NCBI GenBank assembly: GCA_011082265.1
Contig: CP049781.1
Location: forward strand, 372,001 to 436,000
Reading direction: 5' to 3'
Source: Candidatus Lachnocurva vaginae
GTDB taxonomy: Bacteria; Bacillota; Clostridia; Lachnospirales; Lachnospiraceae
Length of the DNA stretch: 64,000 nt
Every line of letters starts with the position of its first letter. Within the stretch, counting starts at the first letter, position 1. Below the pieces are notes generated by a model, which saw only the letters and a list, made by a program, of their open reading frames with translations, made no database searches and was not told the DNA's origin. The translations under genes were made by a program, and so were the position numbers. Shown in pieces: positions 10,014 to 19,330 of this stretch.

Positions 10014-10735
10014 TGGAAGTTTACTCAATAACTGATAAAGGAGAGACGAGAAAAAGTAATGAAGACAATTACTTTTCGATAGACTCTAAAATCGGTCCGG
10101 TTCCAAATATTTTTTTTGTAGCGGATGGCATGGGAGGAGAAAATGCCGGTCAGTATGCTTCTGAAAGAGCTACTGAGTGCATTTTAAAATATCTTAAGGA
10201 AACAGATAATAAGGAACCTGTAAAGGCAATAAAAGAAGCGATAAATTATGCAAATAGCGTAATTTATAAAGAATCTAAGGAAGATGAAGCTAAAAAAGGA
10301 ATGGGAACGACACTAGTTCTTGCAACTGTTTTAAAGAATCAGATTATTGTTGCAAATGTAGGCGACAGTCGTCTTTATTTGTGTGAAGCCGGACATTTAA
10401 AACAAGTCACAGTTGATCATTCTTTTGTAAATGAACTTGTTCGTTTAGGAAAAGTCTCAAAAGAAGAAGCAAAAAATCATCCTACAAAAAATAAGATAAC
10501 AAGGGCAGTAGGTGCGGAGGAAAAGATTCAAGCGGATTTCTTTGACATTGATTTAAAGAAAGACGATATACTTTTACTATGCTCTGATGGACTTACTAAT
10601 ATGGTTTCAGACGACTGTATAGAGCAAATATTAAATGAAAATATTTCCCTTTGTGAACGGGCGCAAAAACTCGTTGATAAGGCAAATGAAAATGGCGGAA
10701 TAGATAATATAACAGTAATTTTAGTAAAACTTTAA
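10013..10735 (+). CDS. stp: PP2C-type serine/threonine phosphatase
   Basis: 240 residues. It carries PPM family metal-binding motifs: SNEDNYF near residue 18, VADGMGGENAG near residue 36, GMGTT, VGDSRLYL near residue 114, and a C-terminal GGIDNITVI. It dephosphorylates substrates of the adjacent PASTA kinase. Its start overlaps the rlmN stop, and the kinase begins 58 bp later. Also called prpC. Confidence 0.93.
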   Translation: MEVYSITDKGETRKSNEDNYFSIDSKIGPVPNIFFVADGMGGENAGQYASERATECILKYLKETDNKEPVKAIKEAINYANSVIYKESKEDEAKKGMGTTLVLATVLKNQIIVANVGDSRLYLCEAGHLKQVTVDHSFVNELVRLGKVSKEEAKNHPTKNKITRAVGAEEKIQADFFDIDLKKDDILLLCSDGLTNMVSDDCIEQILNENISLCERAQKLVDKANENGGIDNITVILVKL

Positions 10736-10793
10736 AATTATCATCTTATAATGAAAAATCTTGTATGAATATTAGCAAAAGATTGAGGTAAAT

Positions 10794-12683
10794 ATGTTAG
10801 AAAAAGGTGCATTCATAGCGGCACGTTATGAGATAACTGAAAAAATCGGTACCGGAGGCATGTCAGATGTATATAAAGCTACTGATGTGGTTCTTGGAAG
10901 ACAAGTTGCAGTAAAGGTCTTAAAAGAGGAATTTGCAAACGATGAAAATTTCGTTTCAAAATTTCGCTCAGAGGCTTCAAATGCTGCAAAGCTTGAACAT
11001 CCTAATATTGTTAATATATATGATGTAGGAAGTGAAGATGGGCTTTACTATATCATTATGGAGTATGTTGAAGGTATTACATTAAAGACATATATAGAGA
11101 AAAAAGGACATCTTAATTATAAAGAAGTTATAAGTATAGCAATTCAAGTGGGAAGGGGAATTGAAGCTGCTCACAAAAATCAGATTATACATAGGGATAT
11201 TAAACCTCAAAATATTATAATTTCAAAAGAAGGAAAGGTTAAAGTTACCGATTTTGGAATAGCTCGTGCAGTTTCAAGCAATACTGTAAGTGCAGAAGCT
11301 ATAGGAAGTGTTCATTATATTTCTCCGGAGCAGGCGAGAAATGGATATATTACTGAAAGAAGTGATATTTATAGTCTCGGAATAGTTATGTATGAAATGT
11401 GTACAGGAAGAGTTCCTTTTGAAGGAGATACAGCAGTTTCAATAGCACTTCAGCATCTGCAAGGAGAAATGAAAGCTCCCAGTTCACTTGTACCTTCAGT
11501 ACCGATAGCACTTGAACGCATTATAAAAAAGTCGACAATGAAAAGTCCTGACAGAAGATATGCTGATATTTCGGAGCTTCTTTTCGACTTAAAAAAAGCA
11601 CTTGTTAATCCTAATGAAGATTTTGTTGTTATTTTAGATAACAATAACATGGATAAAACAAAGATAATATCAAATGAAGATCTTAATAAGATTAAGAATC
11701 AATCGGGAACAAAGAATTTATCTGACAGTGACGAAAATAAAGCTATGGAAGGCGAAGACGAGGATGATGATAAATTAAATCCTAAGATGGAAAAAGCTGT
11801 TACAATCATGGGAATTGCAGCGGGAATTATAATTGCACTTGTCCTTGTGTACATGGTAGGAAGTATGCTCGGATGGTTTAATTTTATGTCACATAAAAAA
11901 GATGATACAGCTGTTGAAGAACAAAAAGGTAACATTGAAGTGCCTGATGTTCTCGGTTTGTCACAAGAAGAAGCTAAAGAAAAGATTCTTTCTAAGGGGC
12001 TTAAATTTAAATATGGAAATACTAGAACTTCTAAAAAATATGATAAGGGAAAAGCGTGTTCACAAAGCCCTAAAAGCGGAAATAAAGTCGCTAAGGGAAC
12101 TGTTATAGAAGTTGTTTTCTCAAGTGGTGAAAGTGAAAAGGGAGAAGTCCCTAATGTGGTAGGAAGGACAGAACAAGAAGCAAGATCTTTAATTGAAAAT
12201 GAAGGATATAAATGCGCTGTACAGTATAAAAATTGTGAAGATGAAAATGATCAAGGAAAAGTCATACAACAGTATCCAAAGGAAGGCTCAGAATTAAAGA
12301 ATGGAAAGAATGTAATTATTTATGTAGGAAAGATAGTAGATAAGCCTGTTCCGTCTGTAGTTGGACTTAAGATTGAAAGTGCAAAAAGTATGCTTCAAAA
12401 CGAAGGATTCAAGGTTAATGCAATATACCAGGAGGATAATGGAAATAAGGATATAGTAATACGTCAGGACCCGAATAATACTACAGCAAAAAAAGGATCT
12501 ACAGTTACGCTTATAGTTTCTAAAGGCACAAGCAATCAGAACAATAACAATAACAATAATGGAGGTAACTCGAGAGATAACAAACCTTCAAATGGTAATG
12601 CTGCAGGTGGAGATTTGAATCAAAAGCCAACTTCACCTGATGAAAAATCAGATTATATGAATGTAGCTCCTCCGAAAAATTAA
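10794..12683 (+). CDS. prkC: PASTA-domain serine/threonine kinase
   Basis: 629 residues. The N-terminal eukaryotic-like kinase domain (about 1-270) has a GTGGMSDVY glycine loop, VAVKVLK lysine, HRDIKPQN catalytic loop near residue 132 and TDFGIA near residue 150. An acidic linker precedes one transmembrane helix (about residues 335-360). Three extracellular PASTA repeats span about 385-585. A low-complexity Asn/Gly/Ser tail ends the protein. Muropeptide sensing through the PASTA domains is known for this family. The gene pairs with the phosphatase upstream and rsgA downstream. Confidence 0.95.
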   Translation: MLEKGAFIAARYEITEKIGTGGMSDVYKATDVVLGRQVAVKVLKEEFANDENFVSKFRSEASNAAKLEHPNIVNIYDVGSEDGLYYIIMEYVEGITLKTYIEKKGHLNYKEVISIAIQVGRGIEAAHKNQIIHRDIKPQNIIISKEGKVKVTDFGIARAVSSNTVSAEAIGSVHYISPEQARNGYITERSDIYSLGIVMYEMCTGRVPFEGDTAVSIALQHLQGEMKAPSSLVPSVPIALERIIKKSTMKSPDRRYADISELLFDLKKALVNPNEDFVVILDNNNMDKTKIISNEDLNKIKNQSGTKNLSDSDENKAMEGEDEDDDKLNPKMEKAVTIMGIAAGIIIALVLVYMVGSMLGWFNFMSHKKDDTAVEEQKGNIEVPDVLGLSQEEAKEKILSKGLKFKYGNTRTSKKYDKGKACSQSPKSGNKVAKGTVIEVVFSSGESEKGEVPNVVGRTEQEARSLIENEGYKCAVQYKNCEDENDQGKVIQQYPKEGSELKNGKNVIIYVGKIVDKPVPSVVGLKIESAKSMLQNEGFKVNAIYQEDNGNKDIVIRQDPNNTTAKKGSTVTLIVSKGTSNQNNNNNNNGGNSRDNKPSNGNAAGGDLNQKPTSPDEKSDYMNVAPPKN

Positions 12684-12690
12684 TTAAAAT

Positions 12691-13557
12691 ATGATAGGAA
12701 AAATAATAAAAGGAATCTCAGGATTTTACTATGTAGAATCCGAACAAACTATATATGAATGCAAGGCCAGAGGTGTTTTCAGAAATAGAAATGAAAAGCC
12801 TCTGGTCGGCGACTTTGTAGAGTTTAAAATCGTATCTGAAGATGATAAAAAAGGAAATATAGAAAGAATTTTAGATAGGAAATCTCTTTTAAAAAGGCCG
12901 GAGGTTTCAAATGTAGATCAGGCACTTATCGTATTTTCTTCAATAGATCCGTTTCCGGATATTCATCTTTTAAATAGATTTTTGGTTTCAATGGAGTATG
13001 CTAAAGTAAAGCCTTATATTTGCATCAATAAAGATGATTTAAAAAAAGAAGAAAATATACCGAAGATTTTTAAAAGTACGCCATATAAGGTGCTTATTTT
13101 AAGCGTAAAAGAAAATAGAGGGCTTTCAGATTTAAAAGAGCTTTTAAATGGAAAAACTACAGCTTTATCGGGGCCTTCGGGCGTCGGAAAATCAAGTATT
13201 ATAAATAAGATTTCCGGAAAAGAGCTTATGGAAGTCGGCGATATAAGTAGGAAGATAAAAAGAGGAAAGAATACTACGAGGCATACTTTTCTTATAACTT
13301 TGTGGGAAAATACATATATCCTTGACACACCGGGATTTTTAAATCTTGATGTGCCGGATATTGAGAAAGAAGATTTGCAATACCTTTTTCCTGAATTTAA
13401 CGAGTTTATAGGGCAGTGCAGGTTCAGAGGCTGTCTTCATAAAAAAGAACCGAATTGTGCTATAAAGGAAGCAGCTTTTGAAGGAAAAATAGCAGAAGAG
13501 AGATATGATGATTATGTCGTATTTTTGGATGAAATTTTGGGAAGAAAGAAATTTTAA
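12691..13557 (+). CDS. rsgA: Ribosome small-subunit-dependent GTPase A
   Basis: 288 residues. This circularly permuted GTPase helps late 30S maturation. It shows an N-terminal OB fold, NKDD (G4) near residue 110, G1 GPSGVGKSSI near residues 158-167, G3 DTPGF, and the C-terminal zinc finger CRFRGCLHKKEPNCAIK near residues 243-259. It begins 7 bp after prkC. Confidence 0.95.
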   Translation: MIGKIIKGISGFYYVESEQTIYECKARGVFRNRNEKPLVGDFVEFKIVSEDDKKGNIERILDRKSLLKRPEVSNVDQALIVFSSIDPFPDIHLLNRFLVSMEYAKVKPYICINKDDLKKEENIPKIFKSTPYKVLILSVKENRGLSDLKELLNGKTTALSGPSGVGKSSIINKISGKELMEVGDISRKIKRGKNTTRHTFLITLWENTYILDTPGFLNLDVPDIEKEDLQYLFPEFNEFIGQCRFRGCLHKKEPNCAIKEAAFEGKIAEERYDDYVVFLDEILGRKKF

Positions 13558-13578
13558 ATAAAAGAGAGGAAAAAAGCC

Positions 13579-14229
13579 ATGAATTGCCTTGCACCGTCAA
13601 TATTATCCGCAGATTTTGCAAATCTTGAAAGAGATATAAAAAAATGTGAAGATGCGGGAGCTCAGTACATACATTTTGATGTAATGGACGGACATTTCGT
13701 TCCGCCGGTAACTGTAGGTTCTTGTGTTTTAAAATCTATAAGAAAGATTACAGATTGTCTTATTGATGCACATCTTATGATAGATAATCCGGAAGAAAAA
13801 GTTTATGAGTATGCGAAAGCCGGAGCTGACATAATCACTGTTCATTATGAGGCATGTACTCATCTTGATAGAGTCGTTAATCTTATAAAAGATTCGGGAG
13901 TTATGGCAAGCGTGGCTTTAAATCCGACAACACCTGTCGATATGTTAAAGCATATCCTTCCATTTCTCGATATGGTTTTAATCATGAGCGTAAATCCGGG
14001 ATATGGCGGGCAAAGCTTTATACCATACACGATGGAAAAAATTTCTGAGCTAAAGAAGATGATAGATGAAAAAAACTTAAGCACTGACATCGAAGTTGAC
14101 GGCGGAATAAAGCTTTCAAATGTTGAAGATGTTATGGCAGCAGGAGCAAATATTATAGTTGCAGGATCTGCGGTGTTTAAAGGAGATATAGAAGAAAATG
14201 TTCAGGCATTTTTAGGGAAAATGGAGTAA
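13579..14229 (+). CDS. rpe: Ribulose-phosphate 3-epimerase
   Basis: 216 residues. This TIM-barrel enzyme interconverts ribulose-5-P and xylulose-5-P. APSILSADFANL (N terminus), HFDVMDGHFVP (metal-binding His/Asp), DAHLMI, MSVNPGYGGQ and EVDGGI are all intact. The last nine codons (QAFLGKME plus stop) lie in the first unit of a 36-bp tandem repeat that continues downstream, so the 3' end has been copied outward. Confidence 0.96.
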   Translation: MNCLAPSILSADFANLERDIKKCEDAGAQYIHFDVMDGHFVPPVTVGSCVLKSIRKITDCLIDAHLMIDNPEEKVYEYAKAGADIITVHYEACTHLDRVVNLIKDSGVMASVALNPTTPVDMLKHILPFLDMVLIMSVNPGYGGQSFIPYTMEKISELKKMIDEKNLSTDIEVDGGIKLSNVEDVMAAGANIIVAGSAVFKGDIEENVQAFLGKME

Positions 14230-14339
14230 AAGCTTGCCCAGGCATTTTTAGGAAAAATGGAGTAAAAGCTTGCCAAGGCATTTTTAGGAAAAATGGAGTA
14301 AAATCTTGCCCGGAAATTTTTAGGGAAAATGGAGTAAGA
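14203..14339 (+). repeat. 36-bp tandem repeat copying the 3' end of rpe (about 3.8 units)
   Basis: Units are phased by the GGCATTTTTAGG block at 14205, 14241, 14277 and, in degenerate form, 14312 (periods 36, 36, 35). Each unit contains the rpe terminal codons, its stop, and AATGGAGTAA. The last copy supplies the GGAG ribosome site immediately before the thiN GTG start. Confidence 0.9.
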
Positions 14340-15026
14340 GTGAAAAATTCTTGTATAATTGCAGGGGGAACTTTTCATAAAGAAGTTTTTCTTGATTTTT
14401 TAAATAATAAAAAAGTAAATAAGGAAAAGCCTTTTATCGTTGCAGCGGATAAGGGAGCAAAGTATTTATTTGAAATCAATGTCATGCCGGATGTAATAAT
14501 AGGCGATTTTGATTCCGTAGGAAGTGAATTTTTTGATAAAATAAAGGAAATAGAAAACTCTAATAAGGCTATAGTTGTAAGACTTAAACCGGAAAAAGAT
14601 AACACTGATACGGAAGCGGCACTCGATTATATATTGAAAGAAGATAGAGTTAAAAAAGGCAGCATATATATTTTCGCAGGCACAGGCACAAGAATAGACC
14701 ATGTGTACGCTAATATACATATTTTACTAAAGGCAAAAAAATATGGATATTCGGCATTTCTTATAGATGACAAGATGAAAATCCGTATTTTGAATCAAGA
14801 TGATAAATTTACTCTAAAAAAAGAAGAACAGTATGGTAAATTTGTTTCTATATTTGCATTAAGCGAAGTTGTGAGAGGAATCAACTTAAAAGGATTTAAG
14901 TATAATTTATCAGATTATACGCTTCATATCGGAACTTCATTAGGAGAAAGCAATGAAATTGAGAAAGAAGAAGCGACTATTTCCTTTAAACAGGGACTTT
15001 TATTAGTAATGGAATCTATGGACTAG
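14340..15026 (+). CDS. thiN: Thiamine pyrophosphokinase
   Basis: 228 residues from a GTG start with GGAG 5-8 nt upstream, provided by the last rpe repeat unit. It transfers pyrophosphate from ATP to thiamine. Family motifs seen: AADKGAKYLFE, PDVIIGDFDSVG near residue 52, PEKDNTDTEAAL near residue 82 and GTGTRIDHVYAN near residue 116. The rpe-thiN order is standard in Firmicutes. Confidence 0.93.
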   Translation: MKNSCIIAGGTFHKEVFLDFLNNKKVNKEKPFIVAADKGAKYLFEINVMPDVIIGDFDSVGSEFFDKIKEIENSNKAIVVRLKPEKDNTDTEAALDYILKEDRVKKGSIYIFAGTGTRIDHVYANIHILLKAKKYGYSAFLIDDKMKIRILNQDDKFTLKKEEQYGKFVSIFALSEVVRGINLKGFKYNLSDYTLHIGTSLGESNEIEKEEATISFKQGLLLVMESMD

Positions 15027-15056
15027 CAAGATTATTTTAGAAAAAAGGAGAAAATA

Positions 15057-16154
15057 ATGAAACTTGGAATTGTAGGTCTTCCGAATGTAGGAAAAAGTAC
15101 ATTATTCAATTCACTTACAAAAGCGGGAGCTGAAGCGGCAAACTATCCTTTCTGTACGATTGACCCGAATGTCGGAGTTGTAACTGTACCGGATGAAAGA
15201 GTTGATAAGCTTTCTGAGCTTAATCATTCAAAGAAAAAAATTCCTGCAGTAATCGAATTTGTCGATATAGCAGGACTTGTAAAAGGTGCAAGTAAAGGTG
15301 AAGGACTTGGAAATCAGTTCCTTTCAAATATAAGGGAATGTGATGCAATTGTTCATGTTGTAAGATGTTTTGAAGATTCAAATATTGTTCATGTAGACGG
15401 AAGTATAGATCCTGTTCGTGATATCGAAACTATCAATTTAGAACTTCTTTTTTCCGACCTTGAAATATTAGAAAGACGATATGCAAAAGTAGTAAAACAA
15501 TCCATGAGTGATAAGTCTTTAAAGAAAGAGGTTTTATTACTTGAAAGATTAAAAGCTTTTTTAGAAGATAATAATCTTGCTAAGAATTTTGAACTTAAAG
15601 ATGAAGAAGAAGAAAAAATCTTTGCAGGATATAATCTTTTGACTGCAAAGCCTGTAATCTATGCAGCAAATGTAGGAGAAGACGATATAGCTTCAGACGG
15701 AGAAAATAATCATTTCGTGCAGGAAGTAAGAGAAAAAGCGAAAGGTGAAGGAAGCGGAGTATTTGTTGTATCAGCAGAAATGGAACAAGAAATTTCTGAG
15801 CTTTCAGATGAAGAAAAAGCTTTGTTTTTAGAAGACCTTGGAATGAAAGAATCGGGACTTGATAAGCTTATTAAAGCAAGTTATAAACTTTTAGGACTTA
15901 TATCATTTCTTACAACAGGAGAAGATGAAACAAGAGCGTGGACTATTACAGAAGGAACAAAGGCTCCTAAGGCTGCCGGAAAGATTCACACTGACTTTGA
16001 AAGAGGATTTATAAGAGCTGAAGTTGTATCCTATGATGACCTTATAAGATTAGGTTCAAATGCAGCTGTAAAAGAAGAAGGACTTTTAAGACTTGAAGGA
16101 AAAGATTATGTCGTAAAAGACGGAGATATAATAGTATTTAGATTTAATGTATAA
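15057..16154 (+). CDS. ychF: Redox-regulated ATPase YchF (Obg family)
   Basis: 365 residues, the full family length. It has the P-loop GLPNVGKST at residues 6-14, DIAGLVKGASKGEGLGNQFL (G3 region) and an NVGE-type G4 that explains the ATP preference of this family. A coiled-coil insert and a C-terminal TGS domain (about 280-365) follow. It has a strong AAAAAAGGAG ribosome site. Confidence 0.96.
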   Translation: MKLGIVGLPNVGKSTLFNSLTKAGAEAANYPFCTIDPNVGVVTVPDERVDKLSELNHSKKKIPAVIEFVDIAGLVKGASKGEGLGNQFLSNIRECDAIVHVVRCFEDSNIVHVDGSIDPVRDIETINLELLFSDLEILERRYAKVVKQSMSDKSLKKEVLLLERLKAFLEDNNLAKNFELKDEEEEKIFAGYNLLTAKPVIYAANVGEDDIASDGENNHFVQEVREKAKGEGSGVFVVSAEMEQEISELSDEEKALFLEDLGMKESGLDKLIKASYKLLGLISFLTTGEDETRAWTITEGTKAPKAAGKIHTDFERGFIRAEVVSYDDLIRLGSNAAVKEEGLLRLEGKDYVVKDGDIIVFRFNV

Positions 16155-16200
16155 TTTTTATTGATTGATATGAGCTTTTATTGAATGAGGTAAAGAGTAT

Positions 16201-16650
16201 ATGAAATGTCCATACTGTGGAAATGAAGGAACAAGTGTTATTGATTCACGTCCTGCGGATGAAAATACATCTACAAGAAGAAGACGCAGCTGTGATAAAT
16301 GTGATAAGAGATTTACTACGTATGAAAAAGTGGAAACGATACCTCTTTTTGTTATAAAAAAAGACAATAACCGTGAAAAATACGATAGGTCGAAGATTGA
16401 AAAGGGAGTTCTTTTGTCTTGCCACAAAAGACCTGTTTCTGCAAATCAGATTAAAGAGCTTGTGGATGATGTTGAGAAGGAAATCTTTTCTCTAGAAGAT
16501 AGGGAAGTTAAAAGTTCAAAAATAGGTGAAGCAATTATGGAAAGGCTTAAGAAACTTGATACTGTAGCTTATGTAAGGTTTGCATCCGTATATAAAGAAT
16601 TTAAGGATGTCAATACATTTATGAGTGAGCTTAAAAAACTTAAAAGTTAA
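16201..16650 (+). CDS. nrdR: Transcriptional repressor NrdR
   Basis: 149 residues. It represses ribonucleotide reductase genes when ATP/dATP load is high. The N-terminal zinc ribbon has Cys3, Cys6, Cys31 and Cys34 (CPYCGNEGTSV, CDKCDKRF). The SRPADENTSTRRRR segment and the ATP-cone (about 46-136, with VIKKDNNREKYDRSKI) follow. No NrdR box or nrd gene is visible in this window. Confidence 0.97.
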   Translation: MKCPYCGNEGTSVIDSRPADENTSTRRRRSCDKCDKRFTTYEKVETIPLFVIKKDNNREKYDRSKIEKGVLLSCHKRPVSANQIKELVDDVEKEIFSLEDREVKSSKIGEAIMERLKKLDTVAYVRFASVYKEFKDVNTFMSELKKLKS

Positions 16651-16710
16651 TAAATTTTTTAGAGGATTTTTGTTAACTTTTTTAGAATGCAACCGATATA
16701 AAGTGTGTAA

Positions 16711-16790
16711 GGAAAAGCTTTTATATAAGTTAATTATTTTAAGAAAAGCTTTCATATAAGTTGATTGTATTAAGAAAAGCTTTTATATAG
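16711..16790 (+). repeat. 31-bp direct repeat downstream of nrdR (about 2.6 units)
   Basis: GAAAAGCTT begins at 16712, 16743 and 16774 (period 31), followed each time by TTATATA or TCATATA and an AT-rich spacer. Non-coding. Confidence 0.8.
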
Positions 16791-16827
16791 AGTAATAGAT
16801 TGGTTATCTTCGGATAGGAGATTTAAT

Positions 16828-17217
16828 ATGAATGTTTCAGGAGTAAAGCCTATAGCAGGTTTTCATAAAATACAAAATATAAATATTGTTAATTCTCCTA
16901 CTAAAGTAGACGAAATAGGAGAAGCTAAAGAAAAATCTTCTGTAAATGGAGGGGATGCTCCTTCACAGGAAAGAGAATACTTAAAGCAGACATTTGCTGC
17001 AAAGGATATGGCAAAGCAGTACGACAGCAGAAAGAAATATGATTTAAAGGGAAAAGACAGTGATTTAAGTACTCTTGATGTTGAGAAAGCAATTTCCGAT
17101 ATTCAGAAGAATACGCTTATGGAGCAGTATAAGAGCTTTGTTGGAGAAGAAGCAAAGAGTGCTGAAGATAGAAGTGCTTCCATTCATAGAAGAGATATTG
17201 AAAATTTTACACTTTAA
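16828..17217 (+). CDS. Conserved hypothetical protein
   Basis: 129 residues, start ATG with GATAGGAGATTTAAT upstream. There is no signal peptide or membrane helix, and the sequence is rich in Lys, Glu and Ser. A central segment (KQYDSRKKYDLKGKDSDL, then LDVEKAISDIQKN and EQYKSFVG) looks like a conserved helical core. Similar small soluble proteins occur in motile Lachnospiraceae, but I cannot name a family and assign no function. Its own AT-rich leader suggests an independent transcript. Confidence 0.6.
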   Translation: MNVSGVKPIAGFHKIQNINIVNSPTKVDEIGEAKEKSSVNGGDAPSQEREYLKQTFAAKDMAKQYDSRKKYDLKGKDSDLSTLDVEKAISDIQKNTLMEQYKSFVGEEAKSAEDRSASIHRRDIENFTL

Positions 17218-17235
17218 TATTTAGAATACTATGTC

Positions 17236-17300
17236 GGATTAGTGAGTAGGATTAGTGAGTAGGATTGATGTGTAGGATTGATATGTAGGATTGATGTGTC
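17236..17300 (+). repeat. 13-bp tandem repeat (5 units)
   Basis: GGATT begins at 17236, 17249, 17262, 17275 and 17288, with the unit approximately GGATTGATGTGTA. It lies directly after the stop of the 129-residue gene and is non-coding. Confidence 0.85.
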
Positions 17301-17333
17301 AAATAATATAGAATAGTCCGGATTAATTATATA

Positions 17334-17379
17334 AATAACCTTTTGAATTATAGATTTATAATTTGAAAGGTTATTTTTT
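17334..17379 (+). terminator. Rho-independent terminator
   Basis: AATAACCTTTTGAATTAT pairs with ATAATTTGAAAGGTTATT, followed by a T-run. The stem is about 18 bp with one or two mismatches and a short loop. Confidence 0.85.
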
Positions 17380-17403
17380 GTTCATTGAAAACTGCAGGGC
17401 ACA

Positions 17404-17493
17404 GATTTACAATATCAAGGTAAAATGATTTGCAATATCAAGGTAAGACAATTTATAATATCAAGGTAAGACAGTTTACAATATCAAGGTATA
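17404..17493 (+). repeat. 23-bp tandem repeat (4 units)
   Basis: AATATCAAGG begins at 17411, 17434, 17457 and 17480, exactly 23 bp apart, with unit core AATATCAAGGTAAGACAATTT. It fills the spacer before the YqeG gene and is non-coding. Confidence 0.9.
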
Positions 17494-17547
17494 CAATATT
17501 AAATTTACATAACATAAATAGAAAAATTAAATAGAAATGAAAAAGAT

Positions 17548-18078
17548 ATGAATATTTTATTTCCAAAAGATTATATAACAAGCGTGTATCAAGTTGATTT
17601 TAAAAAATTATATGAAGAAGGCTATAGGCTTTTACTTTTTGATTTGGACAATACTCTTGTTATGCATGGTGAGCCGGCGGATTTAAGAGCAAAAAAACTT
17701 TTTAAGGATTTAAGAGAAATCGGATATAAATTTTATTTTTTGTCCAATAATAAAGAAGCTAGAGTAAAGAAATTTTGCGAAGACGTAAAAGGAGACGGAT
17801 ATATTTTTAAGGCGAAAAAGCCGTCAAAAATCTCATATTTGAAAGCTTGTGAAATGACAGGAGTAGGAAAAGATAAAGCAATATTTTTCGGAGACCAGAT
17901 ATTTACGGATATTTTAGGAGCAAATCGTGCAGGAATACTTTCCATTATGGTTAAACCGGTAAAAAAATGGCATGAAGAAATTCAGATTATCATAAAAAGA
18001 TTTATTGAAGCGCCGATAATTTTATGCTATAAGAGTGTTAATGTAAATAAAATCGGGATTATACCGATGACAAAATAA
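17548..18078 (+). CDS. YqeG family HAD-IIIA phosphatase
   Basis: 176 residues. HAD motif I is FDLDNTLV near residues 30-37, motif II FLSNN near residue 71, motif III lysine in KAKKPSK near residue 92 and motif IV GDQIFTDILGANRAG near residue 115. This matches YqeG, linked in Firmicutes to lipid phosphate metabolism or 30S biology. The exact substrate is not settled. The C terminus is a short basic/hydrophobic tail. Confidence 0.88.
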   Translation: MNILFPKDYITSVYQVDFKKLYEEGYRLLLFDLDNTLVMHGEPADLRAKKLFKDLREIGYKFYFLSNNKEARVKKFCEDVKGDGYIFKAKKPSKISYLKACEMTGVGKDKAIFFGDQIFTDILGANRAGILSIMVKPVKKWHEEIQIIIKRFIEAPIILCYKSVNVNKIGIIPMTK

Positions 18079-18093
18079 AAGAGGAGGAAATCT

Positions 18094-18546
18094 ATGAAAA
18101 TTGGAATCGGAAACGACCATGCGGCAACTGAAATGAAAAAAGAGATTATGAAATATTTACAAAATCAGGGATATGAAGTCGTAAATTATGGAACGGATAC
18201 GAATGAAAGCTGCGACTATCCCATTTACGGAGAAAAAGTTGCACTTGCAGTAAAAAATCATGAAGTTGACGAAGGAGTTCTTATTTGCGGCACCGGAATC
18301 GGAATAAGCCTTGCAGCAAATAAAGTCCCGGGAATAAGAGCAGCTTCAGTTTCCGAAACGGTTTCAGCTCGCCTTGCAAAAGAGCATAATAACGCAAATA
18401 TTATTGCTTTCGGAGCAAGAATTGTAGGAATAGAAGAAGCAAAGGCTATAGTGTCTGCATTTTTAAATGCAAAATTTCAGGGCGGAAGACATAAGATAAG
18501 AGTTGATATTATAGATGAAATTGACAAAAGGGATCATAAAGAATAA
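18094..18546 (+). CDS. rpiB: Ribose-5-phosphate isomerase B
   Basis: 150 residues. It interconverts ribose-5-P and ribulose-5-P. GNDHAATEMK (N-terminal Asp/His), CDYPIYGEKVA, LICGTGIGISLAANKVPGI (catalytic Cys near residue 66) and NIIAFGARIVG are all present. It has a strong AGAGGAGGAAATCT ribosome site. Confidence 0.95.
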   Translation: MKIGIGNDHAATEMKKEIMKYLQNQGYEVVNYGTDTNESCDYPIYGEKVALAVKNHEVDEGVLICGTGIGISLAANKVPGIRAASVSETVSARLAKEHNNANIIAFGARIVGIEEAKAIVSAFLNAKFQGGRHKIRVDIIDEIDKRDHKE

Positions 18547-18585
18547 AATATTACTCATAGATTTTAACAACAAGGAGGGAACTTT

Positions 18586-19143
18586 ATGGTTACAGCCGGT
18601 GATTTTAAAAACGGTCTTACTATTGAATGGGACGGAAAAGTATGGCAGATTATTGAATTTCAGCATGTAAAACCGGGTAAGGGTGCGGCTTTTGTTAGAA
18701 CAAAATTGAAAGATATTGTAAATGGCGGAGTAAATGAAACAACTTTCCGTCCGACTGAAAAATTTGAAAACGCAATCATTGAGAGGAATGATTATACATA
18801 TCTTTATAATGACGGAGAAATGTATTATTTCATGAATTCGGAAACTTATGACCAGATTTCTCTTACAAAAGACAGCATTGGAGATACATTAAGATTTGTA
18901 AAAGAAAATGATGTAGTAAAACTTGTATCGTATAAAGGCAATGTATTTGCAGTAGAACCGCCTATGTTTGCAGAACTCGAGATTACAGATACAGAACCCG
19001 GATTTAAAGGAAATACGGCAACAGGTGCATCAAAGCCTGCTACAGTTGAAACGGGAGCTGAAGTATATGTTCCTTTATTTGTCAACATAGGAGATAAGAT
19101 TAAGATTGATACAAGAACAGGCGAGTATCTTTCACGTGCTTAA
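18586..19143 (+). CDS. efp: Elongation factor P
   Basis: 185 residues. It relieves ribosome stalling at polyproline. The N-terminal KOW-like domain has the loop [10 protein letters not shown] with the tip lysine near residue 32. Two OB domains follow, ending [17 protein letters not shown], the canonical C terminus. It has an AAGGAGGGAA ribosome site and is followed by a clear terminator. Confidence 0.97.
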   Translation: MVTAGDFKNGLTIEWDGKVWQIIEFQHVKPGKGAAFVRTKLKDIVNGGVNETTFRPTEKFENAIIERNDYTYLYNDGEMYYFMNSETYDQISLTKDSIGDTLRFVKENDVVKLVSYKGNVFAVEPPMFAELEITDTEPGFKGNTATGASKPATVETGAEVYVPLFVNIGDKIKIDTRTGEYLSRA

Positions 19144-19187
19144 TGAGTATGTTTAAAAAAATTAATTTAACATGAATGCGAAAATTG

Positions 19188-19238
19188 GAAAACTGACTTT
19201 CTAAAGTTTGAATAAGGCTTGTTGAAAGTCAGTTTTTC
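19188..19238 (+). terminator. Terminator after efp
   Basis: AAAACTGACTTTC (to 19201) pairs with GAAAGTCAGTTTT (from 19224), followed by TTTTC. Confidence 0.88.
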
Positions 19239-19330
19239 ATAATAATGAATAATGTGAGCAATAAAATAAATAATAAAAGTATTTAAAATCCGATGCATAT
19301 ATCAATCTATAAAAAAGAAAGAGGGGAAGG

